DNA of 64,000 nucleotides from JALZEG01 sp035942255 (GCA_035942255.1 DASZDG010000146.1:56871-120870), one strand, 5' to 3'. Counted from the stretch's first letter, positions 51,060 to 60,234 are shown. The notes: generated by a model from the letters alone, not told the origin. Numbers and translations: made by a program.

Positions 51060-53201
51060 GTGATCGAGAAGATCCTCATGACCCTGTTGATCCTCGTGAC
51101 GATCGCGGCGTTCGCCAGACGCTCGGTGGACCTCGCCGGCTACGTGGGGCTCGGGTCGCCCGACGACCGCAAGCCGAAGGACTGGGGCCAGGTGCTACGC
51201 GACCAGTTCGTCGTCGTGCTCGGCCAGCGCAAGCTGCTGCAGTGGACCATCCCCGGCCTCATGCACTTCTTCATCTTCTGGGGCTTCGTGATTCTGTTCA
51301 CGACGATCGTCGAGGCGTTCGGCGCGGTCTACCAGGAGGGTTTCCACATCCCTCTGATCGGGCAGTGGGGGCCGCTGGGGGCCCTGCAGGACTTCTTCGT
51401 CGTCGCGGTCCTCGTCAGCATCGTGGTCGCGTTCGCGATCCGGAAGATCCAGCGGCCGGGCCGCTTCCGCGGCTCGCACCTCAAGGAAGCCGACTACATC
51501 CTCGTGGCGATCACGGGGATCATGATCACGATCCTGTTCACCCGCGCGGCCGAGATCTCGCTCGGCCACTTCCCCTACCCGACCGAGTGGACGCCGGTGA
51601 GCGACTGGGTCGCGGGGCTGTTCGAGCCGCTGTCGCAGGGCGCGCGCGAGGCCGCCGACACGGTGTTCCTGTGGTGGCACTCGCTGATCATCCTGGGCTT
51701 CCTCGTCTACCTGACGTACTCGAAGCACCTGCACATCATCACGGCCGGCATCAACGTCCTGTTCACGTCGGAGCGCCCGAAGGGCGCGCTGAAGCCGATG
51801 GAGATCGACCTCGAGACGATGTCCGAGGACGACACGTTCGGCGCCGCCAAGCTCACCGACCTGAGCTGGAAGCAGATGCTGGACGGCATGACGTGCACGG
51901 AGTGCGGCCGGTGCCAGAGCCAGTGCCCCGCGTGGAACACCGGCAAGCCGCTCTCCCCGAAGCTGCTGATCATGGACGCCCGCGACCACCTCTTCGAGAA
52001 CGGCCCCGCGCTGCTCGCGGCGAAGCGCACGAGCGACGAGGCCTTCGCCGCCGCGGTGGAGACGCTGCCGGACCTGAACCCGACGGTCGTCGAAGACGAG
52101 GTGATCTGGGACTGCACGACGTGCGGCGCGTGCGTCCAGGCGTGCCCCGTCAACATCGAGCACATCGACGCGATCGTCGACATGCGCCGGAACCTCATCA
52201 TGGGCGAGTCGCGCTTCCCGAAGGAGATGCAGACCGCGCTTACGAGCATGGAGAACACCGGGAACCCCTGGGGGCAGCCCCCGCAGACGCGCAACGATTG
52301 GATGAAGGGGACGTCGAAGCAGGAGCCGCTCGAGATCCCGCACGTCTCGGACGCGCCCGATGCCGAGGTGCTGTTCTGGGTGGGGTGCGCCGGCGCGTTC
52401 GACGACCGCAACAAGAAGGTCGTCTACGACTTCGCGAAGCTCATGCAGATCGCCGGGATCAAGTTCGCAGTGCTCGGGCCGGAGGAGACCTGCACCGGCG
52501 ACCCGGCGCGGCGCGCGGGGGCCGAGTACATCTACCAGATGCTCGCGAAGCAGAACATCGAGACGCTCGACGGGTACGGCGTCCGCAAGATAGTGACGAT
52601 CTGCCCCCACTGCTTCAACACGCTCTTCAACGAGTATCCGCAGCTCGGCGGCCGGTACGAGGTCGTGCACCACACGGAGTTCCTCGCGGACCTCGTGAAA
52701 CGAGGGCTCCTCACGCCGCGCAAGGAGGTCAACGAGACCGTCACGTACCACGACCCCTGCTACCTGGCGCGGCACAACGACGTGTGGGAGGGGGCCCGGT
52801 GGGTCATCGAGTCGATCCCGGGCACCGAGTACCAGGAGCTGCACCGCCACAAGCACACGACGTTCTGCTGCGGTGCGGGCGGGGCGCGCATGTGGATGGA
52901 AGAGCGGATGGGCAAGAAGATGAACGTCGAGCGCACCGACGAGGCCCTCGCGTCCGCCTCGAGCTGTCTCGCCACCGGGTGCCCGTTCTGCAACATCATG
53001 CTGTCGGACGGAATCACCGAGCGGCACGCGGACGAGCGCATGACCGTACGCGACGTCGCGCAGATCCTCCTGGAGTCGATCGAGTTCCACCCCGAGTCCA
53101 CGGCGGCCAAGGCAGCAAACGGGAACGGGAACGGGTACCCGGCGACCGAGGCGCCCGCAGACATGAGCGACGCGCCGGAGGGCTACCCCAAGCCCGACTA
53201 G
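51060..53201 (+). CDS. Membrane-bound iron-sulfur oxidoreductase (HdrD/Rv0338c-like)
   Basis: A 713-residue protein. The N-terminal about 240 residues hold five hydrophobic helices with His residues, resembling the heme-b NarI/HdrE-type subunit. Two 4Fe-4S motifs follow, CTECGRCQSQCP and CTTCGACVQACP, then two CCG domains ending YHDPCYLARHND and TFCCGAGGARMWMEE. The fused architecture matches the actinobacterial Rv0338c-type iron-sulfur reductase, thought to pass electrons (for example from ETF) to menaquinone. The C-terminus is low-complexity. Confidence 0.85.
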   Translation: MIEKILMTLLILVTIAAFARRSVDLAGYVGLGSPDDRKPKDWGQVLRDQFVVVLGQRKLLQWTIPGLMHFFIFWGFVILFTTIVEAFGAVYQEGFHIPLIGQWGPLGALQDFFVVAVLVSIVVAFAIRKIQRPGRFRGSHLKEADYILVAITGIMITILFTRAAEISLGHFPYPTEWTPVSDWVAGLFEPLSQGAREAADTVFLWWHSLIILGFLVYLTYSKHLHIITAGINVLFTSERPKGALKPMEIDLETMSEDDTFGAAKLTDLSWKQMLDGMTCTECGRCQSQCPAWNTGKPLSPKLLIMDARDHLFENGPALLAAKRTSDEAFAAAVETLPDLNPTVVEDEVIWDCTTCGACVQACPVNIEHIDAIVDMRRNLIMGESRFPKEMQTALTSMENTGNPWGQPPQTRNDWMKGTSKQEPLEIPHVSDAPDAEVLFWVGCAGAFDDRNKKVVYDFAKLMQIAGIKFAVLGPEETCTGDPARRAGAEYIYQMLAKQNIETLDGYGVRKIVTICPHCFNTLFNEYPQLGGRYEVVHHTEFLADLVKRGLLTPRKEVNETVTYHDPCYLARHNDVWEGARWVIESIPGTEYQELHRHKHTTFCCGAGGARMWMEERMGKKMNVERTDEALASASSCLATGCPFCNIMLSDGITERHADERMTVRDVAQILLESIEFHPESTAAKAANGNGNGYPATEAPADMSDAPEGYPKPD

Positions 53202-53205
53202 ACCT

Positions 53206-53250
53206 TCATTGAGGAATCAGTGTCGCCATGCGTCACGCATTCCTCAATGA
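53206..53250. terminator. 12-bp inverted repeat between convergent genes
   Basis: TCATTGAGGAAT (53206-53217) and ATTCCTCAATGA (53239-53250) pair perfectly around 21 nt. The arms are unusually AT-rich for this genome. Position between converging stops suggests a bidirectional terminator, but a mobile-element remnant is not excluded. Confidence 0.6.
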
Positions 53251-53257
53251 GTGCTGG

Positions 53258-53638
53258 CTAGGACGCATACAAGCAGAAGGGGTGGCCCGCCGGATCGAGC
53301 ATGACCCTCACGTCGCCCTGGGGCTGGTGCTCCGCGATCGTCGCTCCCGCAGCTACCGCGTCCTCCACCGCGGCCCCCAGGTCGTCCACCTCGAAGTCCA
53401 GGTGCGCCATCATCTGCTGCGCGCCCTCGACGGGCGGCCACACCGGCGGCACATACTCCGGCGACGTCTGGAAGCCGAGGTACGCGACGCCGTCCGGGGG
53501 CGACACCGTCGCCCAGTCCGGCTCCTCCTTCGCGACCCTCCATCCCAGAAGGTCCGCGTAGAAGCGCGCTAGGGCGGGGGCGTCGGGGCAGTCGAGCACC
53601 GCGCCCCACCACCCTTCGGCGGAGCGCCCCCGGATCAA
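53258..53638 (-). CDS. VOC-family (glyoxalase-like) protein
   Basis: A 126-residue member of the vicinal-oxygen-chelate superfamily: WGAVLDCPDAPALARFYADLLGW at the start, AHLDFEVDDLGAAV in the middle and VMLDPAGHPFCLY at the end, two beta-alpha-beta-beta-beta modules. Such Glyoxalase_6-type proteins include resistance and isomerase enzymes. The start is a TTG overlapping the DUF4389 stop as TTGA, the same coupling type seen in the purine operon. Confidence 0.83.
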   Translation of the reverse strand: MIRGRSAEGWWGAVLDCPDAPALARFYADLLGWRVAKEEPDWATVSPPDGVAYLGFQTSPEYVPPVWPPVEGAQQMMAHLDFEVDDLGAAVEDAVAAGATIAEHQPQGDVRVMLDPAGHPFCLYAS

Positions 53639-54249
53639 TGCAGCGAGAACGGCGGATACACGTCGGTCATCAGGTAGACGTACGCGCTCACACGCTGGAA
53701 GTAGCGCATCGCGCCGATCAAGTAGTTGCGCATCCCGTCGGGGTACGCCCCCGTGAAGAGGACGGCGAAGAACGACACGAGCATGGCGAAGAACGCTCCG
53801 ACCGCCACGACGAGTAGCGCGAAGTAGTGCGGGATCGCGAGGAACCACTTCACCAGCGGCATCCAGCGGCTCATCTCCTGCGGGTACTCGATCGAGTACG
53901 TCGCGGGATCGTCGCCCGGGTCCTCCATCTCCATCGGGAACTCGAACGCCGGGTACTGCTCGCGCATGAACAGGACGTACGACGACACCCGCCAGTTGTA
54001 GCGCGACGCCATCGCGGAGAACCGGAACAGGCCTTCCGGGTACTTCTTCGTGAACAGGATCGCGAAGAAGGCGACGAACGTCACCGCCGAGACCAGGGTC
54101 TCGATCGCATAGAGCACGATCATGTGCGGGATCGCGAGCAGCCAGTGGACGAGCGGCCGCCACCGTGCGATCTCGTGCGGCGCCTCGAGGTCGACGCGAA
54201 CGGGATAGCTCCCCGCTCCGGAATGCACGATGGGGCCTACGGCGTCCAT
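53635..54249 (-). CDS. DUF4389 tandem-domain membrane protein
   Basis: A 204-residue protein with two homologous halves. Each has RWRPLVHWLLAIPHMIVL / RWMPLVKWFLAIPHYFAL, a long hydrophobic helix, FTKKYPEGLFRF / FTGAYPDGMRNY, then YNWRVSSYV / YFQRVSAYV and a YPAF/YPPF end. This duplicated pattern is the DUF4389 signature. Function unknown. Translationally coupled to the VOC gene. Confidence 0.88.
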   Translation of the reverse strand: MDAVGPIVHSGAGSYPVRVDLEAPHEIARWRPLVHWLLAIPHMIVLYAIETLVSAVTFVAFFAILFTKKYPEGLFRFSAMASRYNWRVSSYVLFMREQYPAFEFPMEMEDPGDDPATYSIEYPQEMSRWMPLVKWFLAIPHYFALLVVAVGAFFAMLVSFFAVLFTGAYPDGMRNYLIGAMRYFQRVSAYVYLMTDVYPPFSLH

Positions 54250-54322
54250 GCTCTCTCCTCTCCGGCCGCCGCTAGCTTGTAATGCTAGAGAGCAGGAGCG
54301 CGCGCCACAAGGGCCTTGCGCC

Positions 54323-54946
54323 CTATACGGAGAGCAGGCCCTCGATGTGCACGTCGAGCAGACGGTCGATGAGCTGCTCGCGGTCGCCCCACTCGAAGTT
54401 CGGGAACGCGATCAGCAACGACGTGATGCCGTGCATCGTCGCCCACAGCCCGAGCGCGTCCGGGTACGCGCCCGGCTCCTCCGGCAGCGCCTGCGCGTCG
54501 ATGCACCGCTGCACCGCGCCGACGAGGTTCATGAACGCCTTCACCCCGGCGGAGCTCTCCCAGTCCAGCTCCTCGAGCGACTTCTCGTGGACGGTCATCA
54601 TCAGCAGGCGGTAGTGCTCGGGGTGCTCGAGGCCGAAGCGGATGTACGCACGGCCCCGCAGCCGCAGGGACTCGAGCGGGTCGTCCGAACCCTCCGCGGC
54701 GTCCTGCGCGACGCGGTCGAGGTCCGCGAAGCGCCGCTCGCACGCCTCCATGAGCAGCTCGTCCTTGTCGGCGAAGTGGAGGTAGATCGAGGGCGGCGTG
54801 CACCCGGCCGCGGTGGCGATCGCGCGCACGGAGACGGCGTCCGGATGGCCGGCCTTGATCAGCAGCTCCTCCGCGGCCTCGAGCAGCCGCTCCCGCAGCT
54901 TGTCGCCCTCGCCCTTGCGGGCCCTCGTCCGCGATATCGCCGTCAC
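54323..54946 (-). CDS. TetR-family transcriptional regulator
   Basis: A 207-residue regulator. The N-terminal helix-turn-helix is LLEAAEELLIKAGHPDAVSVRAIATAAGCTPPSIYLHFADKDELL in continuous order, followed by an all-helical ligand domain (TetR_C_25-like, with HEKSLEELDW). Its GTG overlaps the MmpL stop, so it is co-transcribed with and probably controls that exporter. Inverted repeats before mmpL are candidate operators. Confidence 0.9.
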   Translation of the reverse strand: MTAISRTRARKGEGDKLRERLLEAAEELLIKAGHPDAVSVRAIATAAGCTPPSIYLHFADKDELLMEACERRFADLDRVAQDAAEGSDDPLESLRLRGRAYIRFGLEHPEHYRLLMMTVHEKSLEELDWESSAGVKAFMNLVGAVQRCIDAQALPEEPGAYPDALGLWATMHGITSLLIAFPNFEWGDREQLIDRLLDVHIEGLLSV

Positions 54947-57147
54947 GACACTCCCCCCTGAGGCGCCGGCTCGACCGGCGCTCCCTCACTGATACCAAAC
55001 CGGTCGTGGAGCCGCCGCATCCAGCCGGGGGCCCACCAGTTCGCACGGCCCGCGAGCCGCATGAACGCCGGCACGAGCGTCGCACGGATCAGCGTCGCGT
55101 CGGCGACGACCGCGAGCGTCAGCCCGATCCCGAACATCTTGATGATCGACACCCCCGACGTCGCGGTCGCGATGAACACGATGCTGAGCAGGAGGGCCGC
55201 GGCCGTGACGATGCGGCCCGTCCGCTCGAGGCCCAGCGCGACGGACGACGTGTTGTCGCCGCTGCGGTCGTACTCCTCCTTGACCCGCGAGAGCAGGAAG
55301 ACCTCGTAGTCCATCGAGAGCCCGAACGCGATGCAGAACATGAGGATCGGCGTGCTCACCTCGAGGAAGCCCGTGGCGGTGAAGTCGAGGACACCGGACA
55401 GGTTCCCCTCCTGGAAGACCCACACGAGCGCGCCGAACGTCGCCGAGAGGCTGAGCATGTTCAGCACGATCGCCTTCAGCGGCACGAGCACGCTCCCGAA
55501 CATCAGGAACAGCAGCACGAACGTCGCGGCCGCGATGAGGCCGCCGGCGAGCGGGACCTTGGAGAAGATCGAGTCCTGCGTGTCGACGAGCGTCGCGGAC
55601 GGCCCCGTCACCTTCACGTCCCACGGCGCGGGGACGGCCCGGACCTCGCGCGCGAAGTCCTCACCCGCGTCGGAGAACGCCTCCACGGCCGGGATGACCG
55701 ACAGCCACGTCCCGCCGTCGGCGTTAGCGAACCGCTGCGAGATCTCGTCCGGCGGCTGCACGCGGCGCCCGCCCGCGAACGTGCCGGTGAGGCCCTGCAC
55801 CGCGAACACGCCGTCGGCCTGCGAGAGCCTCGTCGCGTACTCCGTGATCTCCTGCGGGTCCGCGCCCGCGTCCGGCGCGACCACCGACAGCGAGTTCGCG
55901 CTGTTGACGTCGAAGCCCTCGCGGATCTGCTGCGAGACCTGATGGCTCGACGCCTCCGCCGGAAGCGAGCGGTCGTCGGCCTGCCCCCACTTCACGCCGA
56001 AGAAAGGAGCGCCGAGGATCGCGAGGAACGCGATGACCGCGGTGGCGACGATCAGGGGGCGTCTCATGACCGTCATCGCGAGGCCGTGCCAGAAGCCCTC
56101 GCCCTCGTGCGCCTCCTTGCGGTGCCAGAGCCTGAGGCTGTCGACGCGGTGGCCGAGCAGCGCCAGCACCGCGGGCAGGAACACGACCGACGCGAGGGCC
56201 GCGAGGAGGACGACTGCGATGCCCGCGTAGGCGAACGAACGGAGGAACGCGAGCGGGAACACGAGGAGCGCGCCGAGCGAGAGGGCGACGGTGAGCCCGC
56301 TGAACGCGACGGTCCTCCCGGCCGTGCGGACGGACGCCTTCACCGCGTCGTGCGGCTCGAGGCCGCCGCGGAGCTCCTCGCGGTAGCGCGAGACGACGAA
56401 CAGGCTGTAGTCGATCGCGAGGCCGAGGCCCATCGACGTCGTGAGGTTCAGGGCGAAGATCGAGACCTGCGTGAGTGACGCGAGGACGGTGAGGATCAGG
56501 AACGTCCCGACGATCGCGAGGCCCCCGATCAGGAGCGGCAGCCCGGCCGCGACGACGCTCCCGAAGACGACGACGAGCAGCACCATCGTGATCGGCAGGG
56601 CGATCGTCTCGGCGCGCACGAGGTCCTCTTCGATCGTCGTCGACATCTGCCGGTAGACCTCGGCGAAGCCGCCGACCGCCACGTCGACCTCTGCGCCGTG
56701 GCGGGTGAACTCCGGCGAGAGCTCCTCCATGCGCTCGGTGATCCGGTCGTCGCTCCCGTCGATGACGCCGATGACCAGCGCCTGGGTCGAGTCCTTGCTC
56801 TTCAGCGGGGGGGCCTTCAGGGACCAATAGGACGCGACCTGGCTGACGCCCTCCTGGGCGGCGAGCTCCTCGGTCAGCGCGGCCCCCGCCTCCGCGACCT
56901 CGGGATCGTCGACCGTGCCCTCCTCCGCCGAGACGAGCAGGACGACGTTCGGCGTCTGGGTGCCGAACTCCGTCTTCAGGATCTCCTCGGCCTCCGTGGA
57001 CTCCGCGTTCGGGTCCTCGAAGCCGCCGGTCGAGAGCCGGTCGGCCACCCCGCCGCCCACGGCTCCCGCCACCAGGAAGAACACGCCCGTGACGGCCACG
57101 ATCCACAGCCGCCGCCTGACGACGAAGTCCGCCAATCCCTCGAACAC
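54943..57147 (-). CDS. MMPL/RND-family exporter
   Basis: A 734-residue transporter with the RND layout of 12 helices in two halves. Helix 1 is near residues 12-30, then an outer domain (35-170), helices 2-6 with TTSMGLGLAIDYSLFVVSRYREEL (motif with paired acidic residues), a second outer domain (375-530) and helices 8-12 with FGLSMDYEVFLLSRVKEEYD. MmpL proteins export lipids or drugs; substrate unknown. AGAGGAG precedes the GTG. Confidence 0.9.
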   Translation of the reverse strand: MFEGLADFVVRRRLWIVAVTGVFFLVAGAVGGGVADRLSTGGFEDPNAESTEAEEILKTEFGTQTPNVVLLVSAEEGTVDDPEVAEAGAALTEELAAQEGVSQVASYWSLKAPPLKSKDSTQALVIGVIDGSDDRITERMEELSPEFTRHGAEVDVAVGGFAEVYRQMSTTIEEDLVRAETIALPITMVLLVVVFGSVVAAGLPLLIGGLAIVGTFLILTVLASLTQVSIFALNLTTSMGLGLAIDYSLFVVSRYREELRGGLEPHDAVKASVRTAGRTVAFSGLTVALSLGALLVFPLAFLRSFAYAGIAVVLLAALASVVFLPAVLALLGHRVDSLRLWHRKEAHEGEGFWHGLAMTVMRRPLIVATAVIAFLAILGAPFFGVKWGQADDRSLPAEASSHQVSQQIREGFDVNSANSLSVVAPDAGADPQEITEYATRLSQADGVFAVQGLTGTFAGGRRVQPPDEISQRFANADGGTWLSVIPAVEAFSDAGEDFAREVRAVPAPWDVKVTGPSATLVDTQDSIFSKVPLAGGLIAAATFVLLFLMFGSVLVPLKAIVLNMLSLSATFGALVWVFQEGNLSGVLDFTATGFLEVSTPILMFCIAFGLSMDYEVFLLSRVKEEYDRSGDNTSSVALGLERTGRIVTAAALLLSIVFIATATSGVSIIKMFGIGLTLAVVADATLIRATLVPAFMRLAGRANWWAPGWMRRLHDRFGISEGAPVEPAPQGGVS

Positions 57148-57177
57148 CGGTAGCTCCTCTCGACGCCGAATAAACGT

Positions 57178-57203
57178 CGTTAAGCTAACGGCGATAGGTT
57201 AGC
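57178..57203. promoter_or_regulatory. Putative TetR operator upstream of mmpL
   Basis: Overlapping inverted repeats: CGTTA-AGC-TAACG (57178-57190) and GCTAAC-N8-GTTAGC (57184-57203), 31-56 nt before the mmpL start. A third symmetric site, GTTAAC-GGC-GTTAAC, lies at 57254-57268. Such sites suit autoregulation of the mmpL-tetR operon. Confidence 0.5.
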
Positions 57204-57263
57204 GGTGTAAAGGCGTATGGCCGACGGAGCCAGATTTTGGCCCGGACAGACTAGTTAACGGCG

Positions 57264-57794
57264 TTAACCCTGTACCGCAGCCAGCGTCTGCTCGAGCTGC
57301 TTCAGGTGAGCGAGGTCGTGGCCGGCCGTGGTCTGGAGCAGGAGCTCGAAGGTCTGGGGGCCGCGCTCGGCGTGGGTCGCGCTCTTGGACCACCGCTCCG
57401 TGGGCGTCTCCTCGGCGAGCCACACGTTCGCGCGCCTCAGGGTCGAGAAGGCAGCGAACATCTCCGGGAACGAGGGGTGCGCGAGCTTCGCCCACGAGTC
57501 CTGGTCGAACCCGTGCAACGTGGGGTTGTCCTGCGCCAGCGTGAGGCGCCAGCGGAACGAGTTGACGACCTCGGCGTCCAGGAGGTGGGCGAGGATCTCC
57601 TCGGCCGACCACTCCCCCGGCTCCGGGGCCTTCTGGAGGACGGCGAGGTCGAGCTCGGCGCACGCGTCCTCGATCTTCTCGGCCGTCGACGCGAGGACGT
57701 CCAGCGGGTCGAGGTCCCCCAGCAGGTCGAGGATGGCCTGCTGGTACGCCTTCGGGTCCTCGACCGGGTCCGGGGCGACGATCCTCTCTTCCAT
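57264..57794 (-). CDS. DinB-family protein
   Basis: A 176-residue four-helix-bundle protein of the DinB/YfiT type. The metal ligands expected of the fold are present: a histidine in ILAHLLDAE and HDLAHLKQLEQ near the C-terminus. Members are often thiol-dependent (mycothiol or bacillithiol) transferases or hydrolases. The purpose here is unknown. It is 12 nt from dcd and read in the same direction. Confidence 0.82.
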   Translation of the reverse strand: MEERIVAPDPVEDPKAYQQAILDLLGDLDPLDVLASTAEKIEDACAELDLAVLQKAPEPGEWSAEEILAHLLDAEVVNSFRWRLTLAQDNPTLHGFDQDSWAKLAHPSFPEMFAAFSTLRRANVWLAEETPTERWSKSATHAERGPQTFELLLQTTAGHDLAHLKQLEQTLAAVQG

Positions 57795-57806
57795 GTCGGG
57801 CTCCTC

Positions 57807-58373
57807 TCAGCGGCGGAAGTTCTCGAAGTAGCGCGACGGGGTCGGCCCCCTCTGGCCCTGGTACTTCGAGCCGACCTCGCTGGTGCCGTAGGGGTGGTCG
57901 GCGGGCGAGGTCAGCTGGAAGAAGCTGATCTGGCCCACCTTCATGCCCGGGTAGATCGTGATCGGAAGGTTCGCCACGTTCGACAGCTCGAGCGTGAGGT
58001 GGCCCTCGAACCCCGGGTCGACATAGCCGGCAGTCGAGTGGATCAGGAGGCCGAGGCGGCCGAGAGAGCTCTTGCCCTCGAGCCGCGCGACGAGGTCGTC
58101 GGGGAGCTTCACGTACTCGAGCGTCGAGCCGAGCACGAACTCGCCGGGGTGCAGGATGAACGCCTCGTCGCGGGGGACCTCGACGCGCTCCGTGAGGTTC
58201 TCCATCGGCTCCTTGACGTCGATGTAGGGGTGCCGGTGGTTGTGGAAGGTGCGGAAGACGCAGTCGACGTGGAGGTCGACCGACGAGGGCTGGACGTCGG
58301 ACTCGTCGAAGGGGTCGATGCCGATGCGACCGTCGCCGACGGCCTTGCGGATGTCGCGGTCGGACAGGATCAC
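57807..58373 (-). CDS. dcd: dCTP deaminase, probably bifunctional with dUTPase
   Basis: A 188-residue trimeric enzyme. Motifs are SDRDIRKAV, GRIGIDPFDESDVQPSSVDLHVD, EFVLGSTLEYVKLPDDLVARLEGKSSLGRLGL in order, and HSTAGYVDPGFEGHLTLELSN, with the tail GSKYQGQRGPTPSR. It is very like the mycobacterial enzyme, which makes dUMP directly from dCTP. GGAGA precedes the GTG. Confidence 0.95.
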   Translation of the reverse strand: MILSDRDIRKAVGDGRIGIDPFDESDVQPSSVDLHVDCVFRTFHNHRHPYIDVKEPMENLTERVEVPRDEAFILHPGEFVLGSTLEYVKLPDDLVARLEGKSSLGRLGLLIHSTAGYVDPGFEGHLTLELSNVANLPITIYPGMKVGQISFFQLTSPADHPYGTSEVGSKYQGQRGPTPSRYFENFRR

Positions 58374-58431
58374 GGCGTCTCCGAGGTCGAGGGTCGCGCT
58401 GCGCGCGCAGTCTATCGAGTACCCGCTCGGC

Positions 58432-58857
58432 CTACTCGGGGAGGGGATCGCCCGCCTCGGGCTCGGCCGCGATGATCTCCCGGGCGGCCTCGGCGTCCTC
58501 CGCCGGGACCATCACCCGGTACGCGAACCCCCCGCGAGCGCCGGTGAGCTGCCCGATCGTCCCGCGGCCGAGGTACGCCTCGTAGCCACTCGACCACACC
58601 CGGGCGGGGATGCCGCAGCTTGCCAGCACCCCGCGGACGATCTCCGCGTCGGTGTCGCGGCCGCTGGCGAAGACGGCGACGGGGTGCGGGCCGAGCCGCG
58701 GCTCGTCCGCGGTGGGGGCCGGCGGCGGCTCGTGCTCGGGCGGGAGCTCGTAAACGAGGTGGACGCCACAGTCGGCGCAGATCTCGAAGCCCGGCCGGTA
58801 CTCGGCGCGGCACTCGGGGCAGTAGCGGTAGCCGACGTCGGATCGGTAGCGGTCCAT
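58432..58857 (-). CDS. Zinc-ribbon DUF2007 protein
   Basis: A 141-residue protein. The N-terminal zinc ribbon is YCPECRAEYRPGFEICADCGVHLV (CxxC...CxxC). A Pro-rich linker precedes a DUF2007 domain (VAVFASGRDTDAEIVRGVLASCGIPARVW and YRVMVPAEDAEAAREII). It is a paralogue of the shorter DUF2007 protein upstream of the peptide operon. GGGGGGACG precedes the ATG. Confidence 0.82.
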   Translation of the reverse strand: MDRYRSDVGYRYCPECRAEYRPGFEICADCGVHLVYELPPEHEPPPAPTADEPRLGPHPVAVFASGRDTDAEIVRGVLASCGIPARVWSSGYEAYLGRGTIGQLTGARGGFAYRVMVPAEDAEAAREIIAAEPEAGDPLPE

Positions 58858-58886
58858 CGTCCCCCCAGCCGGGCCTGGCCCGCCCT

Positions 58887-58892
58887 TATAAT
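58887..58892 (+). promoter_or_regulatory. -10 box TATAAT of tRNA-Gly
   Basis: A consensus TATAAT 11 nt before the mature tRNA 5' end. TTATAA is self-complementary, so the divergent zinc-ribbon gene may use the same site. Confidence 0.5.
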
Positions 58893-58903
58893 CCGTCGTC
58901 TCC

Positions 58904-58977
58904 GCGGGTGTAGCTCAATGGTAGAGCTCTAGCTTCCCAAGCTAGTGACGAGGGTTCGATTCCCTTCACCCGCTCCA
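58904..58977 (+). tRNA. tRNA-Gly (anticodon CCC)
   Basis: A full cloverleaf of 74 nt: acceptor GCGGGTG/CACCCGC, D arm TAGCTCAATGGTAGAGC, anticodon stem CTAGC/GCTAG with loop TTCCCAA (anticodon 58936-58938), T arm with GGTTCGATTCC, and an encoded CCA. The discriminator is T. It reads GGG codons. Confidence 0.97.
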
Positions 58978-59004
58978 CCTGGACCGCGCTTCCGCCGCCA
59001 CGCG

Positions 59005-60234
59005 TCAGGACCAGTCGGGCTCCGTCTCGCACCCCGACATCCGCCCGTCTCGGCAGGCGTCCCTCCCGCCGCCGCCGTAGATCACGTCGTCTCCGCGGCC
59101 CCCGTCGAGGACGTCGTCCCCGCCGCGTCCGCTCATGCGGTCGGCGCCGCGGCGTCCCAGGAAGACGTTCCACCTGGCGTCGCCGATCATGACGTCGGGC
59201 CCGAAGGTCCCCCACGCGGATTCGACGCCGGACACCCGGTCTTCGCCCCAACCCTCGCCTCGCACCAGTCCGCGGGCGAGGTCGATCACCGCGCCGCCGC
59301 CGATGTAGCGGGGGCCGAATCCCAGCACGTCACGTCCGCGGCCCCCCACGACGATCTCGTCGTGTGGTCCCGTCATCATCCGGTCGCGGCCGGGACCGCC
59401 CCAATACCGGTTGGCGCCGTCGTCCCCGTAGAGGAAGTCGTCGCCCGGGCCTCCTGAGAGGCGGTCGCCGCTCTCGGAGTAGGTCACCCAAAGGCTGTCG
59501 TTCCCGTCGCCGCCGAAAAGAGCCACGGCGCGCGGCCTCCCGTCCTGATCGTCGCCGAGGTCGTCGTCACCGGGCCCGCCGTAAACCAGCTCCGCGTTGG
59601 CGTAGTCGGTACCCGGGCCCGCGTGGATGGCGTCGACGCCGGGCTCACCGGAGAAGCCGTCGTTGCCCGATCCCGCCCAGACCGTGTCGTTCCCGTTGGC
59701 GCCCGAGCCGAAGTCGTTGCCGGGGCCGCCGAGCAAGGTGTCGTCGCCGCCCGAGCCGCAGTAGCTCGGGAACGTCCCGTCGGTGAAGCAGTCGCCGTCC
59801 AGCGCGTCGTTGCCGGAGTGCCCGGCGACGCGGTCGTCGTCGGGCCCCCCCACCAGGTAGTCGTCACCGTCGAGGCCGTCGACCTCGTCGTCGCCGCCAT
59901 TCCCGTACACGAAGTCGTCGCCGTCGTCGCCCGCGACGGCATCGCGTCCGGCGTTCCCCGCGATGCGGTCGTCGCCCCCGCCTCCGCGGACGACGTCGCG
60001 GCCACCTCTGCCGCAGACGACGTCACGGCCCCCGCGCGCCTCGACCACGTCGTCACCTCCGCGGGCGTCGATCACGTCGTCACCCGGAGTGCCGTAGAGG
60101 TGGTCCGAACCGTCGCCACCGACGATCGTCGGGGTCTCACCGCGGCATGCGTCTGCGGCCTGCAGAGCGTCCGCCCCCGGTCCCAGACAGACCATTGCTG
60201 CCGCTGCCGCCGCTGCCGCCAGTCGCCGTCGCAC
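59005..60234 (-). CDS. Secreted RTX-type calcium-binding repeat protein
   Basis: A 409-residue exported protein (signal peptide residues 1-25). Almost the entire mature part consists of RTX nonapeptides such as GGDGSDHLYG, GGRDVVCGRGG, GGPGDDFLYGDDG and GGRGDDVIYGGGG, giving several beta-rolls. Calcium binding and secretion are inferred from the family. It ends GGGGRDACRDG...SGCE, the same two-Cys tail as the truncated RTX protein at the left edge. No toxin or protease domain is present. Confidence 0.88.
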   Translation of the reverse strand: MRRRLAAAAAAAAMVCLGPGADALQAADACRGETPTIVGGDGSDHLYGTPGDDVIDARGGDDVVEARGGRDVVCGRGGRDVVRGGGGDDRIAGNAGRDAVAGDDGDDFVYGNGGDDEVDGLDGDDYLVGGPDDDRVAGHSGNDALDGDCFTDGTFPSYCGSGGDDTLLGGPGNDFGSGANGNDTVWAGSGNDGFSGEPGVDAIHAGPGTDYANAELVYGGPGDDDLGDDQDGRPRAVALFGGDGNDSLWVTYSESGDRLSGGPGDDFLYGDDGANRYWGGPGRDRMMTGPHDEIVVGGRGRDVLGFGPRYIGGGAVIDLARGLVRGEGWGEDRVSGVESAWGTFGPDVMIGDARWNVFLGRRGADRMSGRGGDDVLDGGRGDDVIYGGGGRDACRDGRMSGCETEPDWS

